Below, piece after piece: positions 22,218-33,334 of a stretch of DNA of 64,000 nucleotides. The stretch is from Maratus speciosus (lineage: Eukaryota; Arthropoda; Arachnida; Araneae; Salticidae), in NCBI GenBank assembly GCA_963932465.1, contig OZ010792.1:190801556-190865555 (forward strand), read 5' to 3'. The notes beneath the pieces were generated by a model. The model worked only from the letters and a program-made list of their open reading frames with translations, was not told where the DNA came from and searched no databases. The number at the start of each line of letters is the position of its first letter. Position 1 is the first letter of the stretch. The translations under genes and the position numbers were made by a program.

Positions 22218-22527
22218 CTGCACATGCACACTTCCTTTTCAAAACCGACCATGCCTGGGTATACCTCAATAATGTACATTAATTACATGGTAATCCGACT
22301 ACATTTACGGGAGCTAGAGCTCGTGCAGAGAATCAGACGGACAGACAGACGGACAGAAAGACAGACAAACTCAATTCATAAGCACTTTTCATTTTATAGC
22401 TGCATTGTTATGTTCAAATCTGTGTTTGATTACGAATATCATGATTTGTAACACTATCATTTTATTTTTTTGTTTATAATAAAAAATAATTTTTGTTACA
22501 GATTCTTATTAATCTTTTTTATTATAA

Positions 22528-22529
<2 letters not shown>

Positions 22530-22572
<43 letters not shown>
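22530..22572. repeat. (TA)n microsatellite
   Basis: About 20 TA units. The hydrophobic frame running through it (22470-22688) is not a gene. Confidence 0.95.
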
Positions 22573-22575
<3 letters not shown>

Positions 22576-23661
22576 TTATATCGTACAAAGACAATATTGT
22601 TGGATTTATTCGTTTTTTGCTCGTTGTCACTGTTGCATGTTATTTTGCTTATGTCGAATCCCTTTTAGATAATATATTTTGTAAATGATCTTCTCATGAT
22701 TTAATTGAGTTTAATTATGTATATTTCTGCACTTACAGAAAATCCGTTAGAAATTTATGAGTAAATATACATTAAAAAGTATTCTCTTTTGTACTATGTC
22801 AGTCAAAATTGAAAGTGGAAACTTTTATTAACAATTATTTTCTTTACAATCCATCAAGTAAAATATTCTACATCTATCTAGTCCTCTCATTTTTATTTCA
22901 TCTATTCACTCTTTATTTTATATAAAAATATGCATTTTTAAAATCAGATTTAAAATACAGCAAGTAATAAAAATCATGGGTACAGCATAGATTATGAAAC
23001 ACTTTCCAACACTCCCTGAAAGATTTAACGAAACTTCGTTACTGAGGGAAATAAGATAAATACGATAACTAAGTAAACTTTTAAAAATCTGATTTCAGTA
23101 ATTACCGTCCATAGCCAAATATGTATTCCTATTCTTTTGAACAACCCTATATTCCATCTGTATGTTCATATATATACCATATAATGAGAAAATTTAGTTT
23201 AGCAAGAAAATGCATAACAGGTTGAAATTCATCTTTCAACAATTTATACTAATAGATGGAAACATACTTGAATACTTTTGTACAGCCTTGGAGTTCACCG
23301 AGTACCTTTATTACATGCACTATTTAGCTAAAATTTAATTCAAACTAAAACGCGCTTAAAACTACTGAAATTACATTTCCAGAAATTTTCACCCATAGAC
23401 GCCCATGTATCCAACTATCTGCGTGGCCCTGTATATCATTTTATCTATATTCTACAAATATTTCCTAGTACACTAAATTAATTTCAGCGTAAAAATGCAT
23501 AACTCCTTTAAAACCCACCTTTAAGCAATTTATGCTCATACCCAGTAACTTTTACGAATTAATTTCTGTAGCTCTGTATATGAACTATAGCATTTATCCG
23601 CACTTTATAGTATTCATAAATATAGTGAACAAGTAGGTAAGTGTGATCACAGATTGCACAG

Positions 23662-24308
23662 AGGGTTTCGTTTTATATTCTTTTCAAACACTTTATCCTT
23701 TTGAAAAATCTGTTAGTTCCACATTTCGCAACCAGGGGCGTACTCTATTCTAAACAAACCTCTATCCGAGTAAAAAGTGGTACTAAAATATGTAAGGCTA
23801 TGGTTCATAATATGAAAGAATGGTCAAAGGGGTGTCGGCAAAAGTTGGAAAAGTGCTCCACCGGTGAAAGGGCGAAGGTCAGAAAAATTGCTTAAAATAC
23901 ACAAGTTAGAGCCCGGAGGAGTAAATAATGTAAGAGTTTTTGAAAATTTTATGATTTGCCGTGTGGTCTGAGGTATTCAGCTATACGTATGCAAAAACAC
24001 ATGTCTCCAACTTAATTAGGGGCTCTCTTAGAAATAATTGCTTAAAATACATATGTGTTAGCTCAAAGAGTTAACGTAAGACCTTTTCCAAGATTTTATG
24101 ATTTGTCTTCTGGCCTCAGTTGTTCTGCTATAAGAATGAAAAATTTCAAATCTCCAATTTAATAAGGGACTCAATTAGAAAGAACTGCTTAAAATACGCA
24201 TGTGGGAGCAAAAAGTGTTAAATGTACGGACAGACGGACAGACGAACAGACAGACAGACATACAGAGGAGCGAGACGAATAGGGTTTCGTCAGATGAACG
24301 AAACCCTA
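23662..24308 (+). mobile_element. Helentron-like non-autonomous element, nested
   Basis: The 5' end AGGGTTTCGTT (23662-23672) recurs inverted as AACGAAACCCT at 24297-24307, where with TAGGGTTTCGT (24280-24290) it forms an 11-bp hairpin with a 7-nt loop. Between them are three tandem units of about 150 bp (TGCTTAAAATAC at about 23891, 24041 and 24188) and a GACAGACGGACAGA microsatellite at 24229-24262. The small frame at 23701-23895 has no recognisable domain. No transposition protein is encoded. Confidence 0.68.
24229..24262. repeat. (GACA)n / (GACG)n microsatellite
   Basis: Imperfect tetranucleotide run directly before the terminal hairpin of the nested Helentron-like element. Confidence 0.9.
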
Positions 24309-24801
24309 AAAAAGAGCATATAAAATAATTAAAAATGCATTTCGAGTAATCATTACTAATATACAGTAATTCGGATACAATATAGTATCTGAAATCTTTT
24401 CAAATACACCGCAAAGAATTTCCCCTATACCATTATGAACGGAATTCTTGTGTGGCCCTGTAAATGAACAATAACTATTCTTTGCACCGCATATTCAACA
24501 GAATGCATATTTTAGTGGGCTTCATAAATGAATATCAATTTTACTATGTTTCAAAGAGTGTAAGACTATTAAAAATCATTTGAAAGATTTTTCCCATTGG
24601 TCGTAATGAAACGGAAAAATTTTGACTGTCCCTGTAAATGAACTAAACATGCTAGAAACTTTATTTGAAATAGGGATCGTGCTATGGTAGAGGTCACTAA
24701 CATCCAAAAATTTCAGAACGATCCGAGTATATTTACGAGAGTTAGAGCGCGGACAGACAAACCGAAGTCATAAACACTTTTCAATTTTGTTGGAAAGTGT
24801 T

Positions 24802-25977
24802 AATAAAAAAGAGAAAAAAATACTAGCGCTCTTAATTTCCTTTCTGTATGTTTAAATCAAACCACTTCTTTCTTCTATTCAATTCAAAGAAAAGCCTTCA
24901 CGAAATCAAATTATTTTTTGAATAAAATTTTTGTATTTAAATTTAACTTTCAAAAACTTTGCCAATTTATTGTTTTCCTTGTTTGCTTTTCTTTGAAATA
25001 ACTTTCATTAATCAAATGACTCAGAGTTGCTGAAATTTTGATATGAGCGTATGTTTACTCAAAGCATTTATTACTCTGAATTTAACTTTCTTGTCAAGAG
25101 TATTTATTTTCTGATTATTACCTTCTAGAGCATCAAAATAAAGTTCAACCGTGAAATTCTTCCTTGATGTGTACTTGACTCAAAGGGGATGTTTTCAGGT
25201 GAGGAGATAATTTTGTCAATTTAACTTTAAAGAAACAAAACATTTCCAATGTTAAGAACACTATTAAATTAATTACAATATCTTTAAACTCTCTTCACAT
25301 TTCTGATTAATGCACAGGCACACACATATGCTATTTTTCTATAAATAAATAAATAAACGTTTAGCATACTCTAAATGGCCATTACTTAAAGCATTAATGT
25401 ACACTATGTTCCCAAATTAGCTTTTCAGCGTGTGCGGTGTCGTGAACTATACGACAAACTTCTGATATTAAATAACTGAATTTCACATAAAGTAATTATG
25501 AATCTTTTGGCTTTAAAATTATAAATGAAACCATAAATTTTTCGAAAAGAGAGGAAACTTTTTTTCTTTTCATTTAAATAAAGGTTACTTTGCTTTCGAT
25601 TTGTATAAAAATAGGGAATTGTAAAAATAATTTCTTTTTTTTATATATATTTAATAATTTTTGCTTTTATTAGAAAGTAGTATCGCCTGAAATATTCTGA
25701 TTCTTTCTGAATTTGGCTTGACAATCTACTGTCTTTTGTAAAAGAGAATGACATATTTGATTGTGCTAATCTTGAAATAGGAATCTGTCGATCACGTTAA
25801 ATAAGAAATTGTTATTTTATTATCAATCTTGGAAAACTCAGTAACCGACCAATGTAAGAGTAGTATCCACCAGTACTCATTAAAATTAAAACTCTATTTT
25901 CATTAAAGTTTAAGCGTACGTTTACATGTGAAAATAATATTTTTCACATGAGAAATATTAGAATTAAATTTTTTATT
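24802..25977. other. AT-rich DNA, no gene seen
   Basis: No open frame above chance, no element end. A short ATAA run (about 25340-25358) is the only low-complexity feature. Confidence 0.5.
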
Positions 25978-26520
25978 GTTATAAACGAAGGTTGATTGAT
26001 TGATTGATTAAATTTTAATGGCACAAGGTCCCATTAGGGACATGCTGCGCCAAGCAAAGTTAAAAACAAAACAGAGAAATATAATTTAAAAAGTTTGACG
26101 TTAAAAAATGTTTCTAAAAAGAAGAATGAAGACAATGATATGACATGAGTCAAAACCACATATTAAGAGAGAAAAATGACCTTAGTTAAGACTTAACAAT
26201 AAAAGAAAACTTCATAAGTTGTGAAGTAAGTAAAATGAATAAAAACAAAAATTAAATGAAGAAAGCAATGCAATGATAAGTATAAAACAAGTCAACGATA
26301 CAAAGAAAGTACTAACAGTTAAAATCCGTATGGTCTATAAAGAAATATATCAATAAAACGAAGTAAAAAAAGTCCAAATATAAGATAAAATATAAAATAA
26401 TTAAAGAACTGAGTATTAGAAAACGTAGGTTCAACTAGGCACATATTCTTCGAATACAGTATTTTTCTCATCTACATCCGAGTCATCACTGTATGACTCG
26501 GATTCCATGGTCTCTTGCAT

Positions 26521-27815
26521 TTAATGCTTGAGCTGTTTCCGGTTTTTTACATTGGTAATACATGAGCTAACTGATGATTTTTTTTTTCTTTTCTTTACAG
26601 TTTTCCATTGTGAGGAAGCTGTAGCTGATTTCTTTATGTCTGTCCGTACAATAGATTTTTCCTTAAATTTCTCTGTACGAGGAGAATCAGGTTTCTGTAC
26701 CAGGTTTGAAGAGGAAGCAGCCTTGGTTTCAGTCTGATTTTTGGATAACTTTTTGGATTCTGGAGATTTCTTTGGCCGACTAGGTTGGTATTCTATTACA
26801 ACAGGTTCTGAAGATGGTTGCCAACGTTCTAATAGTGGGGTCGCATAGCATTTACTACCACAACAGACATCACGGGTTTTTTTCTTTGGGGTGCTGGATG
26901 GTACTAGTATCATAGGTGGAGTAGAGGATTCAGTCTGGGTGCTAATGTGCCTTACGGATTTCAATTGTTGTTTCAGTAGACTAGAGTAAGGTACCCCGAC
27001 AGACGGGGTTGTAGACTCAAAAAGTTTACGACCTTCGGGATAAGAAATATTTTGAGTTATTTTAATGGCAATTATTTCTTTTTCACGGTTTCAGTTTGGA
27101 CAAGAACGGGAATATGCTAGATGGTCTGGTCACCCTTACAATTTATGCAGCGTTCCGAGTTTTCACAGGATTTACCGTCGTGGCCGGCTTCTGCACAACG
27201 AGGACAGGTAACCGAACCACGACAGTTAGTATTGGCATGACCATAACGTTGACATTTGAAACAGCGGAGGGGGTTAGGGATATAAGGCCGGACTGGACAG
27301 CTTAGATAACCAGCTTTAATTCTATTTGGAAGACTAGGGCTATTGAAAGTGAGATTAATGTGCTTCGTCGGAAGCACTTGGCCATTCTTACGGATAGTAA
27401 TACGTCGAACATCTATGACATTTTGATCTTTTAAATTTTGTAATAGTTCTTCTTTTGTGCACAGGAAAAGTTCTGGTTCAGATATAACACCACGGCTTGT
27501 ATTCAGAATTTGATGTAGCTGGACAGAAACAAAAAAAGAACTTATTGTTGTACAATTTGTCAAAAGTTGCGACTGGCTGGCTGAGGACACCTCAACCGGT
27601 AAATCCCCAGACTGCAATTTTTTGAGTGAATGACCATCTCCAAAAAAAGATTGAAAAGTTTTTGCAATCAGAAATGGTGAAGTTCTCTTAAATGAGCTAT
27701 CAGACAAACTATCGGTACGTTTGATAACAAAAAAACGAGTAAATAAATTATTTTGAGCAATTTGTTGCTTTCCACAGGAAAGAGAGTTAGAAGGAAATGA
27801 AGTAAATCCATCCAT
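26521..27815 (-). pseudogene. LINE ORF1 protein (gag-like, CCHC zinc knuckles), broken
   Basis: ORF1 binds the element's RNA in jockey/I-type retrotransposons. I start it at the ATG at 27813-27815 (MDGFTSFPSNS); a longer frame reaches 27854 upstream without reason. About residues 120-190 form the pre-knuckle domain (INLTFNSPSLPNRIKAGYLS), followed by CFKCQRYGHANTNC and CPRCAEAGHDGKSC, two CX2CX4HX4C knuckles, and the start of a third (CINCKGD). At about 27120 the frame shifts by one inside the third knuckle; the continuing frame has an early TGA where a Trp would be expected (PNW), then runs through a lysine/serine-rich tail to TAA near 26519. Two lesions make this copy inactive. Confidence 0.85.
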
Positions 27816-28361
27816 ATTAGAAATAAATACAAATTCAGACCCTGGCCGCACCACCCACTACCGAGCCCAACAAGGGGATGCACATTCGTGCACCAGTGCT
27901 AACCAGGGCCCATACGGTCACAAGACACTCCTATGCCCGTCTCCACCCTTAACGAGAGGGCTAGTAAGTACTCGCTCACTTGATCCCCAGCCATTGACGA
28001 GTCAATTGACCAGCCGATTGATGCATACTGGACCAATATGCACCTCCCGTCTACCTGAAGCAGAGGCCAAAGCAGTGTGTTCGTTTCCCTCAACTGCCAG
28101 GATCCCCCTTTCCAGGGACACGGTCGCCACGCACGGCAAACACGTGGGTGGTTTACAATTCTCCATGAGTCGATATGCAGGATGATATCGGCTCATGCGG
28201 AAATGCCCAAACCTCCGAAAAGGAAACCACAACGAGAGTGAAACAAAAAGGAAAGAAAGACAAGAGACATAAGAGAAAAGGAAAAGAGAAAGATCGCTCA
28301 GGTGCCCGGGGTTGCGAAGCCCGTGAATACCTAAAGAAGGTATCCCCCTGGGGGGGGGGGG
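27816..28361 (-). promoter_or_regulatory. GC-rich 5' leader of the LINE
   Basis: This stretch is strikingly GC-rich relative to the window and precedes ORF1. In jockey/I-type elements the 5' untranslated region holds the internal promoter; that role is inferred from position, not seen. The several small frames on both strands here (up to 82 codons) reflect the GC-rich composition. Confidence 0.45.
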
Positions 28362-28375
28362 GTTATAAACGAAGG

Positions 28376-28726
28376 CTATTTCACAATTTCGTATTATGGA
28401 TTCGAGGCTTTCATACTTTTTGAGACCCTGGATATGTTCCCAGACATCCGATGAAATTTTGTGACTGGTTTTGTGAAAGCCTTTTTAAATAGCAATATTT
28501 CTCAGATAATGATGTGTTGAAATTCGTTTAGTGATCATTTCTTAAAGTTTTGTTTTTAAGCGATATTTTTAATACGGTAAAAAATAATTTATTTGTAAGT
28601 TAATGCACATAGAAAGCTTGAAAAAAGATTAATACATACATTTTTTTCAATATTTTTGTAACTATTGGTAACAGAGACAATGCGTGCAATTTAAATTATC
28701 AGCAATTTTTTCGAAAAGTGTTTCAT
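28376..28726. other. AT-rich DNA, no gene seen
   Basis: Unique-looking sequence between the LINE and the next Tigger-like element. Confidence 0.5.
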
Positions 28727-29288
28727 AGGGTGAATCCTTACTGACCTAGTTACTGACAATTCAGCAAAAATCTAACTCAAATAAATAATTACTTGTAAAA
28801 TTCTGCAAAGTTATATCATCTATTGGTAACTCAAACATATTTGTTTTGAAGTCGATTTATTCAGCAATCGAGGGTCAAGAATATATTCAATGAGAAAAGA
28901 ATTTTTAAGTTTTCAACAAAAAGTGCCATCTTGAAGCAATCGTCTTATTTCTAAAATTAAGTTAGTGTTTTTTTCCCTATATTTGTAATGCAACCATCCT
29001 AAACTTTTTCTTAAAGTTATACTATAAGAAATTGGTTAAAACATGCATATAATACATTAGGTCCATGATTTATAGTTTATAGTTATCTAATTCATCTTAA
29101 TGAGGGAATGCCAGTTATTAGTTCCTTGAATTTTATTTCACCAGTCACAGCAAGAGGTGTCAGTTACTAGGTATATTAATAAAATGCTCAATATATTTAA
29201 AAATGCATAGTAAAAAAATAAAATTTATTTTTTAGTAAATATATTTTAGAAAATGTTTTAATCAATTTTTGTTTTTTAAAGAAAAATA

Positions 29289-29480
29289 ATGGCATCTAAT
29301 TTAAAAATCTCTACTAAATTTTGGCAGCAACCAAAATATCAATATTCTATTGAATTTATGGATAATACCATACAGGCTATGCAATTAGCAATAATGAGTG
29401 TATTACATTCAAGTAAGCAATTTGGAGTTTCTCAAAGTACACTGATAACGAAAGCAGACCTTGGAGTAAGCCACTATTGA
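29289..29480 (+). pseudogene. pogo-type transposase N-terminal fragment (psq HTH)
   Basis: The frame begins MASNLKISTKFWQQPKYQYS and contains MDNTIQAMQLAIMSVLHSSK followed by QFGVSQSTL. This fits the psq-type helix-turn-helix pattern in which a run of A..A and MSV is followed by ASK.FGVP.STL. The initiator at 29289 is plausible. After about 60 residues the frame closes, and the catalytic domain is not recognisable downstream. A second open stretch at 29823-30038 (with CYYTVYYDEKFYV) may be a C-terminal piece of the same protein, as some arthropod transposases end in a domain with a YYAVYYD-like motif; that link is tentative. Confidence 0.5.
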
Positions 29481-30640
29481 AAAAGAGAGAAAAGAGACTA
29501 AAACGTAAAAACGAGACTAAAATGCAAGTAAAATTAAAATTATGAATAAGAAATACAATTACATTACAACATGATTGAATAATATCTTGTCTTTTTCCTA
29601 AAGAAATAAGGGTATTATATCAGTTTTACAAGCACACAATTTACGGCATGCAATTTTATAAATACAGCTGTACGGAGAACATATTTGAAAATAATCAGTA
29701 CGGGTGCATTTCAAAACTTTTCACCACAAAAAGGGCAGGGTGCATTTTCCTAATTTTAAAAATGACAGAGTTTTGCGGCCTGCAAAAATGTCCTAGAGTG
29801 AACACTAGTATATGAGGTCTCTTTGGTCCTTGATTCAAATAATGATCTGTGTGTAGATACAGAAAATTCTTACATTAAATTAAGTCACATTCAGCTGAAA
29901 AGAGAATGTTATTATACTGTATATTATGATGAGAAGTTTTATGTTTCAACAAGAAATAACGCAAAATTCTTATTCATAACCATAGTAAACAAACAATGCT
30001 GTGATAAAAAAGTGTTACGTATTTTTATGCCCCTTTAATTCCCATAGGTAATGCTCCCTTTTCTGTTGATATCGCTATAATTAGTAAGATAAAGACACAC
30101 TATCACAAAAAAAATGTAGATCTTTCCTTCAATAACATTTTAATATATGCATTGTGCTTGCTTAAAAGAAAAAGCATAATTTTGTAAAGCTATAGTTGCT
30201 AAAATAACTACATTGAATTATGTCAAATGTTTATTTACTTTTTTCTTTAAATTGAAAGTCAAACAGTTGAAATTTAGAAGTGCTTGTCTTTTTTAAAATT
30301 AAAAATCCCGCTATTTTATAACAAAAAATAAATTATTTTGTTTTCATAATAAAAATTAACGTATTTTTGAAGTATAAATTCCTTGAATTACAAAATAACC
30401 TTTTTTTTTCCTAATATTTTCAAATAAAGTGTCAGACACGGGTTCAGTTTGTGTCAGTTATAGGTATTTCAAAATAGGATTTGCGTCAGTTACTAGATTT
30501 ATTGGCCATATTTATGAAAAGAAATAAATAATAAAACGTATAACTTCTCAAAATGTTGTAAAAACATTTTCTTAATATATCTCTATTATCCTTTCAAAAA
30601 CAAAAAAGTAAGTGGAAAATGGATTTAAAATTTTGTCATA

Positions 30641-30834
30641 CACTGTAAATAAATAAAAAAAAAATCTGTAAAGTAATTAAAGTTTGTCTAGGAAACTGGG
30701 ATTCCTACAACTTTTTATGTAACGGCAACAACAAGAATTTCTGTTACAAGACGCTGTTACAGGTATTTTTATTGTTGCCGTTACATAAAAAGTTCTAGGG
30801 ATCACAATTTCCAAGAAAAACTTTAGTAACTTAA

Positions 30835-30885
<51 letters not shown>

Positions 30886-30888
30886 GTG
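30641..30888. mobile_element. Foldback MITE, TA target site, long T-tract
   Basis: The ends CACTGTAAA and TTTACAGTG lie between TA dinucleotides (30639-30640, 30889-30890). Arms of about 110 bp pair across AATCTGTAAAGTAATTAAAG, GGAAACTGGGATTCCTA and TTTTTATGTAACGGCAACAA. The right arm has expanded to about 44 consecutive T (30839-30882). The element sits inside the Tigger-like element, so it is younger. A relative is at 32947-33326. Confidence 0.85.
30839..30882. repeat. Poly(T) run of about 44
   Basis: Lies in the right arm of the foldback MITE; the left arm has only about 10 A at the corresponding place, so the tract expanded after insertion. Confidence 0.95.
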
Positions 30889-30949
30889 TAGTGATTTGAA
30901 CAATAAAGAATCCTTAATGTGTCAGTTACTGGGGTTTCACACTAAGTAT

Positions 30950-31790
30950 AGGGGATGGCAAATTAGAATTGAAGCATTTCTACTTATTTTTATTGATCCC
31001 TCCTACTGATAATAGAATGAAGTAACCATAAAAGGAAGTAGGATTATATCATTGGATTTTGAAAGGCAAGCCTCAATAATAATAAAAAAAAACGATAAAA
31101 AGTTGAGTGGATTCTACCAGGAAACGATCGATTATGTGGGCGTGAAATACTAAGTTCATATAGAACCTATTGGTAGGTAAATATTCTAAATTATTTATAT
31201 ATTGCATCAATAACTTTTATCATTAGGGGTTATTCTTGTGGTAGCAAATAATACTTCACCATTTGTATATTGTAGTATATTGTATATTGTATGTGTATAT
31301 TGTAGTATGAGTATTTTATTATAATACTTCACCAATTCATCCATGAAAAGAAAAAAGACTATTTTATGTGGATATCAAAGTCCAATATTAGATGTTTCCG
31401 AGGTAATCAAAACTGTTTTTATTGTTGTAAGAAAGAGCGAAATCTACAATATTCACTTCTAATGCAAGTGTTAAATTTTTAGAATCTGCATTAGTTACTT
31501 TATTTAGATAAGCATTCAGATATTTGTGTTTTACCTAAAATTGCTTAATGAAAAAATGTAAGTACTTTAGCTATTACATGTACATAATGAAGTGAACCTT
31601 TGAAAAAATTACGCTTTTTGGAATTATTAAATAAAAACTTTGATGATTCATGTTTAATAACTAAATATATAAAGTAATTTTGGAATAATTCTACTTTTTT
31701 CGATATATCGCTAAATATATTTATGAACTATATTACTTTATTTTCATTCATGAAAAGCACAACTAATAGTACTGGTATTTAGAAAGAATA
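30950..31790. other. AT-rich DNA, no gene seen
   Basis: A short TGTATATTGTAGTA repetition near 31265-31310 is the only feature. Confidence 0.5.
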
Positions 31791-31799
31791 GCAAAATAT

Positions 31800-32935
31800 A
31801 TTTTATTACGTATAGATATTTTAATAAAAGAAAGTGAACTTGAAAGAAAAATATATTTTTTAATTATCCCAACCTTATGAAAAATGACTATTTTTAAAAC
31901 ACGTTGAAATGTATAAAAAAACTTTATAATATTATTCCATTAATGGAAAATGTTCATAAAACTAGTCTATATGTCACTAAATGTGTTTAATAAAATATTA
32001 TTCCTAAAAAATGTCTTATAATTATTAGATAAGAATAATAGAATTAGAAAATAATCATGATTAAAATTCTGAAAACTGATTCAAATATTTGGAATATCAT
32101 TGTATACTCTGTATTCGTCTATTCTTAGCTTCGACATTGTCATGGCTATTTGATAGAAGTAATGTTCATTAAGAAAATTATAAGTTTTAGATTAAACATA
32201 TTTGATTAAAAAAAGAAGATTTATTGAAATAAGCCGCAAAGAATAAGCAAAAAAAAATTATTGGAATATTAAAATGTACATAATGTAAATTTTCACAAAA
32301 TTTTAAATCTAAACTTATACTTTAAATTCTGTATTTTATTCATGATTCTACATAGTAAAGAATGAATTTTATAAACATTGAATTCGAATTGAAAATTTCA
32401 ATATTGAATTCAAAAGAAAATATAATTTTTAAATTATATTGGCCTTATGAAAAATGACCATTTTTAAAACACGTGGAAATATATATAAAACTTTATACTA
32501 TATGGAGTATGTTCATAAATTACTTTATACGTATATACTGTAATAACTGTTAGATAAGAAAAAGAGAACTAGAAAATAATCATGAATACAGCCTCAAAAA
32601 CTGATTCAAATATTTCCAATATTATTTTATACTCAGTATTCCTCTATTATTAGCTTCGTCTTTGTTATACTTATTTGATGGAAGCAATATACATTAAGAA
32701 AATTATAATAAGTTTCATATAAGAAATATTTGATTAAAAAAAAGAAGATCGTTTGAAACAAGATTCAAATATAAGCAAAAGAACTTTATTGGAATATAAA
32801 CATACTTAATGTATAATTTCAGAAAATCTTAAATCCATACTTGTATTCTATAATCAGTATTTTATTCACGATTGTTCATAATAAAGAATTCATTTTATAA
32901 AAAAAAGTATAATTTAAAACGTCTGATGTGTATTG
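31800..32935. repeat. Local tandem duplication, two units of about 570 bp
   Basis: CTTATGAAAAATGAC(T/C)ATTT recurs at about 31873 and 32443, GATTCAAATATTT near 32079 and 32603, and the TAAAGAAT(G/T)(A/C)ATTTTATAA segment near 32356 and 32882. Units are diverged by substitutions and indels. No coding capacity. Confidence 0.85.
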
Positions 32936-32946
32936 ATTATGCCATA

Positions 32947-33326
32947 CACTGTAAAAAAAAATCTGTGAAGTTACTAAAGTTTTTCTAGGAAACTGGGATT
33001 CCTAGAACTTTTCATGTAACGGCAACAACAAAATTTCATGTAACAGACACACTTTTGCGCCGAAAATCGAAAAATCTGTAAGGTTACTAAGAATTTTTTT
33101 GGAAACTGGGATTCCGAGAACATTTCATGTAACTGCAGCCAGGGTTACAAGTAAAAGTTTAGTAAGATTACTGAAATTTTAGCAGATTCATTTGTAAAGT
33201 TACAGATTTTTGTAGCTTTACAAAAACTAGTTTTGAAGATGTGCAGCTTTTTACGTACAGTTACAGGTGAAAGTTTAGTAAGCATGTAACTTTACATCTG
33301 TAGAACTACAGATTTTTTTTACAGTG
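32947..33326. mobile_element. Foldback MITE, second copy of the CACTGTAAA family
   Basis: Ends CACTGTAAAAAAAAATCTGT and the inverse ACAGATTTTTTTTACAGTG lie between TA dinucleotides (32945-32946, 33327-33328). The left half matches 30641-30740 closely. The right half is different and contains repeated GTAACTTTACA-like motifs, so it is a rearranged family member. Confidence 0.8.
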
Positions 33327-33334
33327 TATATGTC

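Larger units (their letters stand above)
19080..22440 (+). repeat. Older tandem-unit repeat with (GACA/GACG)n tail, split by a hAT element
   Basis: Outside the hAT element, 19080-19466 and 22226-22440 hold diverged units of about 180 bp with landmarks ATA(A/T)AACGGAAT, CCTGTA and CATAATGTACAT. They end in a GACGGACAGACAGACGGACA microsatellite (22331-22368). The same kind of unit and tail occurs at 24405-24760, so this is another copy or relative of the Helentron-like family at 22998-24801. The ends could not be fixed. Confidence 0.6.
22998..24801 (+). mobile_element. Helentron-like non-autonomous element, outer member of a nested pair
   Basis: The 5' end reads AACACTTTCCAACA (22998-23011). 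The exact 14-nt inverse TGTTGGAAAGTGTT ends the element at 24788-24801, where it also pairs with AACACTTT (24773-24780) to form a terminal hairpin. The interior has diverged tandem units of about 180 bp, with landmarks TGTGGCCCTGTA and CATAACTCC/ GCATATTTTAG, and a short GACA-like stretch before the hairpin. A second element (23662-24308) is inserted in the middle. Confidence 0.62.
25992..28361 (-). mobile_element. jockey/I-type LINE copy with ORF1 only, 14-bp TSD
   Basis: The perfect 14-bp duplication GTTATAAACGAAGG flanks it (25978-25991 and 28362-28375). On the minus strand it starts with a C-run and CAGGGGGATACC, has a GC-rich 5' leader with CpG-containing segments (28361-27816), then ORF1 (27815-26521), a 3' region of about 530 bp, and the terminus TAATCAATCAATCAATCAA. 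The short-motif tail and target duplication mark it as a finished reverse-transcription insertion. No reverse transcriptase or endonuclease sequence lies anywhere in it. Two lesions in ORF1 show decay. Confidence 0.88.
28728..30942 (+). mobile_element. pogo/Tigger-like element with psq-type transposase remnant
   Basis: Ends are GGGTGAATCCTTACTGACC on the left and, from the right, GTGTGAAACCCCAGTAACTG, with TA at 28726-28727 and 30943-30944. GTGTCAGTTACTAGG and close variants recur near both ends (about 28741, 29153, 30458, 30484, 30920), like the subterminal motif array of the element at 13166-15088. A psq-like helix-turn-helix frame is at 29289-29480. A foldback MITE is nested at 30641-30888. 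Confidence 0.7.

Noticed and set aside
22470..22688. Hydrophobic frame resembling a membrane protein
   Set aside because: It runs through a (TA)n microsatellite that translates as Tyr-Ile repeats.
27899..28423. Several 60-80 codon frames on both strands
   Set aside because: They fall in the GC-rich leader of the LINE, where stop codons are rare; none has a domain or consistent frame.
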